Shown here piece after piece: positions 16,023 to 24,028 of a DNA stretch of 39,069 bases. Each line of letters starts with the position of its first letter. Positions within the stretch are counted from its first letter, which is position 1. The notes under the pieces are model-generated. The model had not been told where the DNA came from and ran no database searches. It was given only the letters and a program-made list of their open reading frames with translations. The translations under genes were made by a program, and so were the position numbers. Source of the stretch: Clostridiales bacterium (GTDB lineage Bacteria; Bacillota; Clostridia; Saccharofermentanales; Saccharofermentanaceae). The stretch lies in contig JAFZHS010000027.1 of NCBI GenBank assembly GCA_017554745.1, positions 1 to 39,069 on the forward strand. The letters run 5' to 3'.

Positions 16023-16087
16023 TTGACGGCCCTAAAATGGTGTGATAGTATAATGAACAAATGAACATATGAGCAATCGTTCATATG
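16023..16087 (+). promoter_or_regulatory. Zn/Cd operon promoter and ArsR-type operator
   Basis: A perfect TATAAT lies at 16049-16054; the upstream TTGACG (16023-16028) is 20 bases away, longer than ideal, which would make the promoter weak or distortable. The dyad CATATGAGC-AATC-GTTCATATG (16066-16087), preceded by an ATGAACA half-site, matches the ATATGAAC/GTTCATAT style of SmtB/CadC/CzrA operators and covers the expected start site. Confidence 0.75.
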
Positions 16088-16109
16088 ATAAACGGAAAGG
16101 AGATGCAAG

Positions 16110-16439
16110 ATGGCTCACGATCACGGTGCTCTTTTAGATCATGTAAAGGCAGATATGCCCGCAGATGAGCTGTTACAGGACTTAGGTGACCTTTTCAAGG
16201 TTTTCGGTGACACGACACGAATAAAGATAATGTACGCGCTTTATGAAGATGAGATGTGCGTCTGTGCGATTGCGGAACTTATCGGAATGACGCAGTCTGC
16301 TGTATCACACCAGCTTAAGTCATTAAAGGCCGCAAATCTTGTAGCTTCAAGAAGGGAAGGCAAAACGATCTACTACCGTTTGTCTGACGATCACGTCAAA
16401 TCCATCATCGCCCAGGGCTATGAACATTTAACGGAATAA
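16110..16439 (+). CDS. Metal-sensing repressor, ArsR/SmtB family
   Basis: 109 residues, ATG behind AAAGGAG. The winged-helix core contains LFKVFGDTTRIKIMYAL, the recognition helix region GMTQSAVSHQLKSLKAANL and the wing RREGKTIYYRL. Two metal sites are readable. An alpha3-type CVC in DEMCVCAIAE corresponds to the CadC soft-metal site. An alpha5-type set DDHVKSIIAQGYEHLTE gives D-x-H, then His 11 later and Glu 3 further, the SmtB/CadC Zn ligand spacing. Three histidines in the first eleven residues could add ligands. It should repress this operon and release DNA on Zn, Cd or Pb binding. It is the first gene of the operon. Confidence 0.92.
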   Translation: MAHDHGALLDHVKADMPADELLQDLGDLFKVFGDTTRIKIMYALYEDEMCVCAIAELIGMTQSAVSHQLKSLKAANLVASRREGKTIYYRLSDDHVKSIIAQGYEHLTE

Positions 16440-16461
16440 TTTATTAGAAGGAGATATACAT

Positions 16462-16680
16462 ATGAAGAAGACATTTGAATTGGAAGACCTCGATTGCGCT
16501 AACTGCGCCATGAAGATGCAGGAAGCAGTATTGAAGATCCCCGGAGTTAAGAACTGCGAAGTAAGCTTCATTAAGCAGAAGATGACTTTGGAAGCTGACG
16601 ATGCTGATTTCGACAAGATCGTAAAGCTCGCAGTTAAGGCTATCGCCAAGGTCGAGCCCGACTGCACAGTATTGCTTTAA
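16462..16680 (+). CDS. Stand-alone heavy-metal-associated (HMA) domain protein
   Basis: 72 residues. It starts MKKTFELEDLDCANCAMKMQ with the metal-binding DCxxC pattern; the acidic residue before the first cysteine is typical of Zn/Cd rather than Cu HMA domains. The ferredoxin-like beta-alpha-beta fold length is complete. It most likely delivers metal to the ATPase encoded next, which lacks its own N-terminal HMA domain, so the pair looks like a split ZntA/CadA. The ribosome site and start (16446-16464) are very strong. A terminator-like hairpin separates it from the ATPase gene. Confidence 0.88.
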   Translation: MKKTFELEDLDCANCAMKMQEAVLKIPGVKNCEVSFIKQKMTLEADDADFDKIVKLAVKAIAKVEPDCTVLL

Positions 16681-16686
16681 ATGAAT

Positions 16687-16714
16687 GCCGCAGCCTAAAA
16701 AACTGCGGCTTTTT
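16687..16714 (+). terminator. Intra-operon terminator/attenuator between the HMA and ATPase genes
   Basis: GCCGCAG (16687-16693) and CTGCGGC (16703-16709) form a perfect GC-rich 7-bp stem with an A-rich loop, followed by TTTTT (16710-16714) that leads straight into the AAGGAG ribosome site of the ATPase. It should stop a share of transcripts and keep the small protein in excess of the pump. Confidence 0.75.
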
Positions 16715-16728
16715 AAGGAGTAAGCGCT

Positions 16729-18618
16729 ATGAAGTATAAATTGACGAAAAAACAAAAGAAGATGCTCAGAAGGATAATTATCGCCATTGCTTTGCTGGCG
16801 GTAATCGCCGTAACGTTGCATTTTGTAGACGTCCCGTGGTGGACAGAGCTCGTCATTTATGCTGTTCCTTACTTTATTGCAGGCTTTGATGTATTAAAGA
16901 CTGCGTTTATCAACCTGATACACGGCCAGATCTTTGATGAGAAGTTCCTCATGATGGTAGCGACGGTAGGTGCATTTGCCACGGGTGATTATCCTGAAGC
17001 TTCTTTGGTAATGCTCTTCTACCAGATCGGTGAGCTTTTCCAGAGCATCGCAGTCGGAAGGTCGCGCAAGTCTATTGCAAAGCTGATGGACATAAGGCCT
17101 GACAGTGCGACTGTTATTAGAGACGGTCAGGAGATCGAGGTATCGCCTGAAGAGGTTGAAGTAGGTGAGACAATAATCGTTAAGCCGGGTGAGAAGATAC
17201 CGCTCGACGGCGTCATCATCGAAGGCGAGAGTTCTGTTAACCAGGCTGCCCTTACAGGCGAATCTGCTCCTGTGGATAAGGCTTTCAGCGATAACGTAAT
17301 CTCCGGAACGCTCAATCTTACGGGCGTTATCAAGGTCAGGACCACATCGACATTCGGCCAGAGCACGGTATCTAAGATCCTGGAGCTCGTCGAAAATGCT
17401 TCGGATAAGAAAGCAAAGGTCGAGAACTTCATCACGAAGTTCGCAAGATATTACACACCGATCGTTGTTATCGCAGCACTGGTACTGGGAATTGTTCCGC
17501 CTTTGTTCATGGGAATGGGCGATGTTGAAATCTGGAAGACATGGCTAACAAGAGCCTGTGTATTCCTCGTAGTATCGTGTCCCTGCGCGCTCGTCGTATC
17601 TGTTCCGCTCTCGTTCTTTGGCGGTATCGGCGGAGCTTCCAAAGACGGTATTCTCATCAAAGGCGCAGGCTATATGGAAGTCTTGTCCAAGATAGATACT
17701 GTTGTTTTCGATAAGACCGGAACGCTTACAAAAGGCGTATTTGCAGTAGATGACATTCACCCGAATCTTATCAGCAGCGCCGAGCTTCTTGATATAGCGG
17801 CTTGCTGTGAGAGCTTCTCGAGCCATCCTGTAGCCCAGTCGATCGTAAGGGCGCACGAAGATCATATCGATAAGTCTCTTGTCGGAGAAGTAACCGAGAT
17901 CGCGGGAAAAGGCGTTAAGGCAGTAGTTGAAGGCAAGACTTACTATTGCGGAAATGGCCAGCTTATGGAGATGTGCGGCGCAGACTGGCACGATTGTCAT
18001 CTGACGGGAACCATTATCCACATAGCAAGGAGCGATGGAGATGTCTGCGATTATCTGGGCCATATCGTTATTAACGACCAGATAAAAGAAGATTCCGAAG
18101 AAGCGATCAAGAGCCTTAAGAGTGTTGGCGTTAAGCGTCTGATAATGCTTACCGGTGACAAGAAGACAGTAGCTGAGAATGTCGCGAATAAGCTTGGTCT
18201 TACAGCATTCTTTGCAGAGCTTCTTCCTGCAGACAAAGTCGCGAGAATGGAAGAGATATTGTCGGAAGGTAAGGGCAAAGTCGCATTTGTCGGAGACGGT
18301 ATAAACGATGCACCTGTTCTTATGCGCGCTGACTGCGGAATCGCCATGGGCGCAATGGGTTCTGATGCTGCAATCGAATCTGCGGATGTTGTCCTCATGG
18401 ATGACAAGCCGTCTAAGATCGCAGACAGCATAAAGATCGCCAGAAAGACGATGAGGATCGTTTGGGAGAATATCATTTTCGCACTCGGCGTTAAGGCAGT
18501 AATTCTGGTGCTCGGCGCGCTCGGTATTGCAAATATGTGGCTTGCGGTATTCGGTGACGTAGGCGTGCTCATCATCGCTATCCTCAATGCGATGAGATGC
18601 ATGAGAAAACTTAAATAA
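16729..18618 (+). CDS. Zn2+/Cd2+-type P1B ATPase (ZntA/CadA-like) without an N-terminal metal domain
   Basis: 629 residues, start behind AAGGAG. After a basic N-terminus and membrane helices it shows the TGESAPVDK actuator motif, the CPC metal site at 284-286 in SCPCALVVSVPLSFFGGIGG, the phosphorylated aspartate 328 in DKTGTLTKG, SSHPVAQSI and GDGINDAPVLMRADCGIAMG. The lysine in ALGVKAVILV and the aspartate in AVFGDVGVL near the C-terminus are the P1B-2 (Zn/Cd/Pb) determinants. It exports these cations. No HMA domain is encoded in the gene; it is supplied by the preceding 72-residue protein. The operon continues into a methyltransferase gene after 16 bases. Confidence 0.94.
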   Translation: MKYKLTKKQKKMLRRIIIAIALLAVIAVTLHFVDVPWWTELVIYAVPYFIAGFDVLKTAFINLIHGQIFDEKFLMMVATVGAFATGDYPEASLVMLFYQIGELFQSIAVGRSRKSIAKLMDIRPDSATVIRDGQEIEVSPEEVEVGETIIVKPGEKIPLDGVIIEGESSVNQAALTGESAPVDKAFSDNVISGTLNLTGVIKVRTTSTFGQSTVSKILELVENASDKKAKVENFITKFARYYTPIVVIAALVLGIVPPLFMGMGDVEIWKTWLTRACVFLVVSCPCALVVSVPLSFFGGIGGASKDGILIKGAGYMEVLSKIDTVVFDKTGTLTKGVFAVDDIHPNLISSAELLDIAACCESFSSHPVAQSIVRAHEDHIDKSLVGEVTEIAGKGVKAVVEGKTYYCGNGQLMEMCGADWHDCHLTGTIIHIARSDGDVCDYLGHIVINDQIKEDSEEAIKSLKSVGVKRLIMLTGDKKTVAENVANKLGLTAFFAELLPADKVARMEEILSEGKGKVAFVGDGINDAPVLMRADCGIAMGAMGSDAAIESADVVLMDDKPSKIADSIKIARKTMRIVWENIIFALGVKAVILVLGALGIANMWLAVFGDVGVLIIAILNAMRCMRKLK

Positions 18619-18634
18619 TAAGCGGGGTTACAAC

Positions 18635-19234
18635 ATGTTTTGGAATAAGATCTCGCCTGTATATGATCTGTTCGAAAACGTCTACAACCGCAAAGTCTAT
18701 AAGGGTACAGGCGTTAAGGTCGCAGAGTTCATAACAGGCCCTGACAGAGTGCTTGAGTGTGCCTGCGGTACAGGCGCAATCACAGTTGAAATAGCAAAGA
18801 ACTGCAGGGAACTTGTAGCTACGGATTTTGCGGAGGGAATGCTGAAGCGCGCTGCCAAAAAATGCCAAAAGTTTAAGAATGTATCTTTCAGCAAGGAAGA
18901 CATTACGGATCTTAAGTTTGAAGACTGCAGTTTTGATAAGGTGGTTGCAGGTAACGTTATCCATCTCCTGCCTGAACCTGAAAAAGCGCTTCAGGAACTT
19001 GAGAGAGTCGTAAGGACTGGCGGTAAGATAATCATACCGACATATATCAATAAGACTAAGAAATCTTCGGGGTTAGCCGTTAAATTCATTGAGTTTCTCG
19101 GGGCGGACTTCAAGCGCCAATTTGATCTTGAAGGATATAAAAAATTCTTTGAAGAAAAAGGGTATGCTGATGCCGCATATCACGTTGTTGAAGGAAGGAT
19201 GCCCTGCGCTATTGCAGTGATAACAAAGTTGTGA
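18635..19234 (+). CDS. Class I SAM-dependent methyltransferase
   Basis: 199 residues. Motif I is RVLECACGTGAITVEIAK (an E/D-x-G-x-G-type SAM loop with Ala and Cys variants), motif II VATDFAEGML, and post-II VVAGNVIHLLPEPEKAL. The layout resembles UbiE/Methyltransf_11 enzymes that act on small molecules or lipids. The substrate is not predictable. It starts 16 bases after the Zn ATPase with a poor ribosome site (GCGGGG), so its level may depend on coupling to the upstream gene. The acyltransferase gene follows 41 bases later. A lipid-related substrate is conceivable from that neighbour, but this is inference. Confidence 0.83.
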   Translation: MFWNKISPVYDLFENVYNRKVYKGTGVKVAEFITGPDRVLECACGTGAITVEIAKNCRELVATDFAEGMLKRAAKKCQKFKNVSFSKEDITDLKFEDCSFDKVVAGNVIHLLPEPEKALQELERVVRTGGKIIIPTYINKTKKSSGLAVKFIEFLGADFKRQFDLEGYKKFFEEKGYADAAYHVVEGRMPCAIAVITKL

Positions 19235-19275
19235 TTCGATAAGTGTATTACTGAAAGGAAGATCAGCTTTTTATC

Positions 19276-20139
19276 ATGTTCGATCCTAAGACGAACCGCT
19301 ATCCGTATCCTGAACAAACGGATCAACATTACCTTGAGATACATAAGAACAAGGGCTTGGTGTTTGATGCCTCATATCCTTATGTTGATAAGTCGGGCTG
19401 GTTCAGATTCCGTCAGGGCGTGGTGCGGTTCCTTCTTAACCTGATAGTCTTCCCAATGGCAAAGATCCGACTCGGCCTTAAAGTCGAGGGACGCGAAAAC
19501 CTCAAGAAATACAAAGATGTCCTGGACAACGGAGTGGTCACGGTCAGCAACCACGTCCACATGTGGGATTACATATCCGTAATGAAGGCTCTCCGCCCGA
19601 ACAGGACAAATCTTCTGGTCTGGGCTCCGAATGTTAATGGCGAGAACGGAACGATAGTGAGGCTTGTCGGCGGCATCCCGATCCCCGAGAATGATGTCGC
19701 AGCGCAAAAAGCCCATCTCAAAGCATTAAAAGGTCTTCTGAATGACCACGGTCTGATCCATGTATATGCGGAAGGCAGCATGTGGGAATACTATGCGCCC
19801 ATCCGGCCGTTCAAGCGCGGAGCGGCATTTATTGCGGTGAGCAATGACAAGCCCGTCCTGCCGATGGGATTCTCATACCGTGAGCCGGGAAAACTCCGCA
19901 AGAAGTTTTTTCACCAGACAGCGTTATTTACTCTTCGTATCGGTGAGCCTTTGTATCCTGAAAAAACACTGAAGTTGAAAGACAGGGAGAAGGACCTGAC
20001 CATACGTGCGCACAGGGCGGTCTGCGCTCTTGCGGGTATAGATCCTGATGAGAATATCTATGAACCCGTTTTCAATGATTCCAAGAGGATCGATTATTAC
20101 ACTGATACTTACGGTGTGGGTTACAGGGGATCCAAGTAA
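19276..20139 (+). CDS. 1-acyl-sn-glycerol-3-phosphate acyltransferase family protein (PlsC-like)
   Basis: 287 residues. The catalytic motif HxxxxD is visible in SNHVHMWDYISV, and the phosphate-binding EGxxx motif in VYAEGSMWEY, followed by PFKRGAAFIAVSNDKPVLPM, as in glycerolipid acyltransferases. It is likely membrane-associated through a short hydrophobic stretch near residues 47-65. It probably adds an acyl chain to lysophosphatidate or a related lipid. EGSMW in place of the usual EGTR-type sequence is a variation worth noting. The AAAGGAAG ribosome site is about 13-14 nt from the ATG, longer than usual. It is the last gene of the run that starts with the ArsR repressor; no clear terminator follows. 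Confidence 0.82.
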   Translation: MFDPKTNRYPYPEQTDQHYLEIHKNKGLVFDASYPYVDKSGWFRFRQGVVRFLLNLIVFPMAKIRLGLKVEGRENLKKYKDVLDNGVVTVSNHVHMWDYISVMKALRPNRTNLLVWAPNVNGENGTIVRLVGGIPIPENDVAAQKAHLKALKGLLNDHGLIHVYAEGSMWEYYAPIRPFKRGAAFIAVSNDKPVLPMGFSYREPGKLRKKFFHQTALFTLRIGEPLYPEKTLKLKDREKDLTIRAHRAVCALAGIDPDENIYEPVFNDSKRIDYYTDTYGVGYRGSK

Positions 20140-20305
20140 CAAAAATGAACCGGATATAATTCTCAAATCTATTGGTGAAACTATACAAGTTGACGGCCGG
20201 TTATTTGATGAGCATGTTCCTTAAATTTAATTTATATTATAGAAGTTGAAGTAGTGTTCTCGTTAAGAGGACATTGGGGGCTTTTCAGTTACATAGGAGA
20301 TCATT

Positions 20306-22624
20306 ATGAGCAGAAAAAACATTTGGCATTTTCCTGTTGCCATTATTGTCGTTTTAGTCACGATGCTTATCTTCGGCGGTATCACTGCAAGTGCTGACTC
20401 GTACAGCGGTGAGTGCGGTGCAGAAGGCGATAACCTGACGTGGGAATTCTCCGGCGATACGCTTACCATAAGCGGTACCGGAGCAATGAAGGATTACAAT
20501 TATTATGATCCGTACTTAGCACCCTGGTATCAGTACCGTTCAAATTTGAAGTATGTAGTTATCGAATCCGGTGTAACCAGTGTCGGTAATTATGCCTTTT
20601 ATGAATGCAGACAGTTGGAAACAATAACTTTCCCGAACACATTGAAGAGAATCGGAGATTATTCATTCCAGTGTTTGGATAGCTTAACCACTGCGCAACT
20701 GCCGGATTCTTTGGAAAGTGTAGGCCGATATGCGTTTAATCAGACGCATCTTACATCGGTTTATCTCGGAGAGAATGTAACTACCATCAGTGAAGGCGCT
20801 TTTTCAGGCGGGTTTGATCTGCAGTCAGTAACCATTTCCGGCAAGAATCTGAGAAATATTGGTAAAAATGCTTTCAGCAGTTGCCAAGAACTTGTATCTG
20901 TTACTTTCTCCGAAGATGCTAATTACCGTATCGAAGACGATATGTTCTCCGGATGCTACAGCTTATCAAGTGTTACCATCCCCAACGGTGTTACCGGTAT
21001 TGGCAGAAATGCATTTTATGGTTGCGGGGATCTTAAAGAAATTACTATTCCCGATAGCGTTACAAGTATAGAAGATTGTGCATTCCAGAGCAGCGGACTT
21101 ACTTCTGTAACGATTCCGGGAAGTGTAGAAATAATTGGAGAAGCAGCATTTGAATATTGCACTGAGCTTACTGCGGTTACTATCAATGAAGGTGTTATAG
21201 AAATCGAATACAATGCATTTTCTAATTGCCCGTTGCTGACTAAGGTTTCTTTTCCTGGCAGCCTTACGTTGATCGATGACGGCGCTTTCAGCTACTGCGG
21301 CCTTACTTCGATCTCTATTTCGGGCACAGATCTGGTAATTGAAGATTATGCTTTTGCAGGTTGCGAAAATTTGAAATGTGTTGAACTGCTTGACGGCGTA
21401 AAGAAACTTGATCGTTGCTTCTATGAATGTCATTCACTTGAGACAGTAGTTTTCCCCAGTACGCTCAAAGAAATTACGCCTTATGCTTTCTATGATTGCG
21501 AAGCTGTTACGGATATCTATTGCTATGCTGATGCAGCAGATTTTGAATGGTACTATTATAACAATAGTTGGAAGGAGTACTATAATTTTGGTTACAGTAC
21601 TCCGAAGCTTCATGTTAAGGAATCACAGTTGAGTGATTATAATGCTAAGTATTCTGAACTTAATGTTGTTTTCATAGGCGATCTTGATCAGTCAATAGCA
21701 GGTATTAATGCTCGTCTCATAGGTCATTCCGTTACTCTTGCAGATCTTATCGGAGTTAATTTCTATCTGAATCTTTCTTCCACGGAAAATGTCATCGTTA
21801 CGTTCAGCTGGGGTGTCGGTGATTATGCCAAAACTGCAAAGGGAACGCTGGTACCTGTTGACCAGTATGGCGCAAATTATAAAGTTACATGCGGTGTTGC
21901 GGCTCGTTGTCTGACGGACAATATCACTATGGAAGTGATGCGCGGGGACGAACTGATATTAAAAGACAGTTTTTCCGTCTGCGATTACATAAAGATCCTT
22001 GGCAAGTCGACACCGTACTACAATGATCCCACTCTTCATGAATTGCTTTATGCTTTGGAGATATACGGAGCTGATTCCCAAACTTATTTTGGCTATCGTA
22101 CCGATGAACCTCTGCCTGACGATTATTTTACATACGCATATGGAATCATAGATGATAATGCACAATATTATGTAAGTGATTACAAGCGGAATCTTGATTT
22201 CAGAACAGATCTCCTGATCCCGGATATGCCTATAAAGAGCATCGGCGATCGTGATATCGGACTGTCATACTATGCTGCCAGTGCTGTGTGTGCATCACAG
22301 ACAAAGATAAGACTGTACTTTGTCGTTACTGACGAAGCTAAGTTTGCTGAAGTGCAGGCGACATATAATTCCAAGACTCTGAAATTCAGGTCAACTAAGA
22401 TCGGCACTCAGGATGTTGTATTTATTGAGACTTCCGGTTTATGTCCCGCTGAGCTGCTAAGCCCTGTCGTAGTTACCATTGCCGGTGTCGATTATGAATA
22501 TGATTTTAAGGATTATCTTGGAAAGGCTCTTGAAGGTACTTCCTTGAGCTTAATGGATGTAACTAAGTCGTTATATACGTATGCATATTACGCTAACAGG
22601 TACAAGGAGGCGCACAATGGATAA
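20306..22624 (+). CDS. Secreted leucine-rich-repeat (BspA-like, LRR_5) surface protein
   Basis: 772 residues. The N-terminal signal peptide has a hydrophobic core at about 9-27 and probable cleavage after ITASA. The following GDNLTWEFSGDTLTISGTGAM is the leader typical of BspA-like proteins. Repeats of about 23 residues then run from roughly 75 to 400, each with the pattern of a YAFxxC phrase, a short LxxVTIPxSV strand and I/G turns. The C-terminal 350 residues are not LRR and end with a helical SLSLMDVTKSLYTYAYYANR. No LPxTG anchor, S-layer or dockerin motif is seen, so it may be released or attached otherwise. The last bases overlap a 32-codon gene. LRR_5 proteins are often adhesins. Confidence 0.87.
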   Translation: MSRKNIWHFPVAIIVVLVTMLIFGGITASADSYSGECGAEGDNLTWEFSGDTLTISGTGAMKDYNYYDPYLAPWYQYRSNLKYVVIESGVTSVGNYAFYECRQLETITFPNTLKRIGDYSFQCLDSLTTAQLPDSLESVGRYAFNQTHLTSVYLGENVTTISEGAFSGGFDLQSVTISGKNLRNIGKNAFSSCQELVSVTFSEDANYRIEDDMFSGCYSLSSVTIPNGVTGIGRNAFYGCGDLKEITIPDSVTSIEDCAFQSSGLTSVTIPGSVEIIGEAAFEYCTELTAVTINEGVIEIEYNAFSNCPLLTKVSFPGSLTLIDDGAFSYCGLTSISISGTDLVIEDYAFAGCENLKCVELLDGVKKLDRCFYECHSLETVVFPSTLKEITPYAFYDCEAVTDIYCYADAADFEWYYYNNSWKEYYNFGYSTPKLHVKESQLSDYNAKYSELNVVFIGDLDQSIAGINARLIGHSVTLADLIGVNFYLNLSSTENVIVTFSWGVGDYAKTAKGTLVPVDQYGANYKVTCGVAARCLTDNITMEVMRGDELILKDSFSVCDYIKILGKSTPYYNDPTLHELLYALEIYGADSQTYFGYRTDEPLPDDYFTYAYGIIDDNAQYYVSDYKRNLDFRTDLLIPDMPIKSIGDRDIGLSYYAASAVCASQTKIRLYFVVTDEAKFAEVQATYNSKTLKFRSTKIGTQDVVFIETSGLCPAELLSPVVVTIAGVDYEYDFKDYLGKALEGTSLSLMDVTKSLYTYAYYANRYKEAHNG

Positions 22625-22715
22625 AGAACAATATATTGAATTATCAATTGAAGTGCTCTCTTTTGAACGCGTAGATGTAATAGTTACCAGTGATAATCTG
22701 GAGCCTTTGCCGTAG
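22617..22715 (+). CDS. 32-residue peptide overlapping the LRR protein gene
   Basis: The ATG at 22617 overlaps the LRR stop (TAA at 22622-22624) by 8 bases and has AAGGAGG at about 22604-22610, so it is efficiently and coupledly translated. The peptide begins MDKEQYIELSIEVLSFERVD and ends with a short tail. It fits a recurring short-protein pattern in gut Firmicutes and Bacteroidetes (a Tyr-Ile, then IEV, then a DVI-T-S phrase). Such peptides are annotated as hypothetical, and I know of no assigned function. It could be a small partner or a precursor peptide. The real terminator follows 10 bases later, confirming that it lies within the transcript. Confidence 0.6.
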   Translation: MDKEQYIELSIEVLSFERVDVIVTSDNLEPLP

Positions 22716-22724
22716 TTTCAAAGA

Positions 22725-22757
22725 TAAAAAAGAGGACGGGATCCCGTCCTCTTTTTT
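22725..22757. terminator. Bidirectional terminator between the LRR/peptide unit and pilT
   Basis: GAGGACGGGATCCCGTCCTC is a perfect palindrome flanked by A-run and T-run, so transcripts from either strand get a GC-rich stem with a U-tract. Confidence 0.9.
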
Positions 22758-22777
22758 GTGCTGATTTGTTTTCCGAA

Positions 22778-23845
22778 TCAGAACGAATAGCTGTTAACTC
22801 CCAAAACCTTTTCAAGATCCTGAGGATCGTAAGCTGCGTCCAAAGCGGTCTTTCTGCTGATGAGGCCTAAAGTGTTAAGTCTTACGAGGTCATCGTTTAA
22901 TGTGTGCATGCCTTCGTGATGTGCAGACTGGATAGCGCCGGGGATCATGTGGATCTTGTCTTCAAGAATGAGGTTCTTGATTGCGCTTGTGCCTACCATG
23001 ACTTCGGTCGTGAGAATGCGTCCGTTGCCGTCAACTGTAGGAAGGAGCTGCTGTGAGATGACGCCCTTGATGCTTGAGGCGAACTGGGATCTGATGGTCT
23101 GCTTCATTTCGAGAGGTGAACCGTCGATGATTCTGTTGATGGTCTGTGCAGCGCTCTGCGTGTGGAGTGTGGAGAGGACGAGGTGGCCTGTCTCTGCCGC
23201 TGTGATCGCTGCTGAAATGGTCTCGAAATCTCTCATCTCGCCGACGAGGATGATATCAGGGTCTTCACGGAGAGCGGAGCGGAGAGCGCCTGCAAAGGAT
23301 TCTACGTCGCGGCCGACTTCACGCTGGTGGATCATGGCACGGTTGTGAGGATAGATATACTCGATAGGATCCTCGATAGTGATAACGTGCTTGGCTACGT
23401 TGTTGTTGATGTAGTCAACGATTGCGGAAAGGGTAGTTGTCTTGCCTGAGCCCGTAGGGCCGGTAACGAGGATAATACCGTTATTTGCGGTAGCAAGAGT
23501 CTTGATGATCTCAGGGAGGCCTAAGTCCTCAAATTCAGGGATCTGAGCCATGAGAAGACGAATGCTGCATGCGAGGTTATTACGCTGGTGGTAAACATTA
23601 GCCCTGATTCTGATGTTGTTGTCGATCATGCGTCCGACGTCAACATCTTCACCGGTCTCAACACGCTTGATCTCATCAGTGGAGAGGATCGTATAGATCA
23701 TATCGCGGGCTTCTTCGAAAGTCGGATTCTCATCAAGGATATGAAGTTCACCATATCTTCTTACAGCAAGGTTAGTACCTTGAGTAATATGTACATCTGA
23801 GCAATTGCGGGAAATGGCATAATCCATCAGCTCTTCAAAAGTCAT
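22778..23845 (-). CDS. pilT: Type IV pilus retraction ATPase-like protein
   Basis: 355 residues, ATG with GGAGG about 8 nt upstream. The N-terminal PAS-like domain (SDVHITQGTNLAVRRYGEL) leads to the RecA-like ATPase: Walker A GPTGSGKTTT, the Asp box in IEDPIEYIY, Walker B DPDIILVGEMRD and the His box HLVLSTLHTQSAAQTINRI. The AIRNLI-like phrase of PilT occurs as SAIKNLI, followed by a C-terminal GMHTLNDDLVRL. It powers pilus disassembly and twitching or DNA uptake. No other pilus gene lies within the window. Transcription runs leftward into a shared terminator. PilB is excluded by length and by absence of the tetracysteine motif. Confidence 0.93.
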   Translation of the reverse strand: MTFEELMDYAISRNCSDVHITQGTNLAVRRYGELHILDENPTFEEARDMIYTILSTDEIKRVETGEDVDVGRMIDNNIRIRANVYHQRNNLACSIRLLMAQIPEFEDLGLPEIIKTLATANNGIILVTGPTGSGKTTTLSAIVDYINNNVAKHVITIEDPIEYIYPHNRAMIHQREVGRDVESFAGALRSALREDPDIILVGEMRDFETISAAITAAETGHLVLSTLHTQSAAQTINRIIDGSPLEMKQTIRSQFASSIKGVISQQLLPTVDGNGRILTTEVMVGTSAIKNLILEDKIHMIPGAIQSAHHEGMHTLNDDLVRLNTLGLISRKTALDAAYDPQDLEKVLGVNSYSF

Positions 23846-24028
23846 ACAGATACCTCCAGGATTTAGGGTACTATTATTATATACAATTACAACGGATTTC
23901 GTATGAAAAACTCTAATTTACTTTTACATTTAACAATTCCGCGATATATCGAAACTGTCCCATTATTCGCCTTTGAAAATTGCCGGTTTAATCTTAAAAT
24001 CTAAGCAGAAAGATTTTGAGGTAACAGC

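Noticed and set aside
16446..16464. Possible cloning-vector contamination suggested by the pET-like ribosome site
   Set aside because: The identity stops at 19 bases, and the flanking genes, operator and downstream attenuator form a coherent natural operon.
20500..21500. Repetitive pattern that could be mistaken for a direct-repeat array
   Set aside because: The periodicity is at protein level (leucine-rich repeats) with divergent codons and no conserved spacer/repeat structure, so it is not a CRISPR array.
23903..24004. 33-codon frame between pilT and addB
   Set aside because: No Shine-Dalgarno sequence, no recognisable feature, and an AT-rich context where such frames arise by chance.
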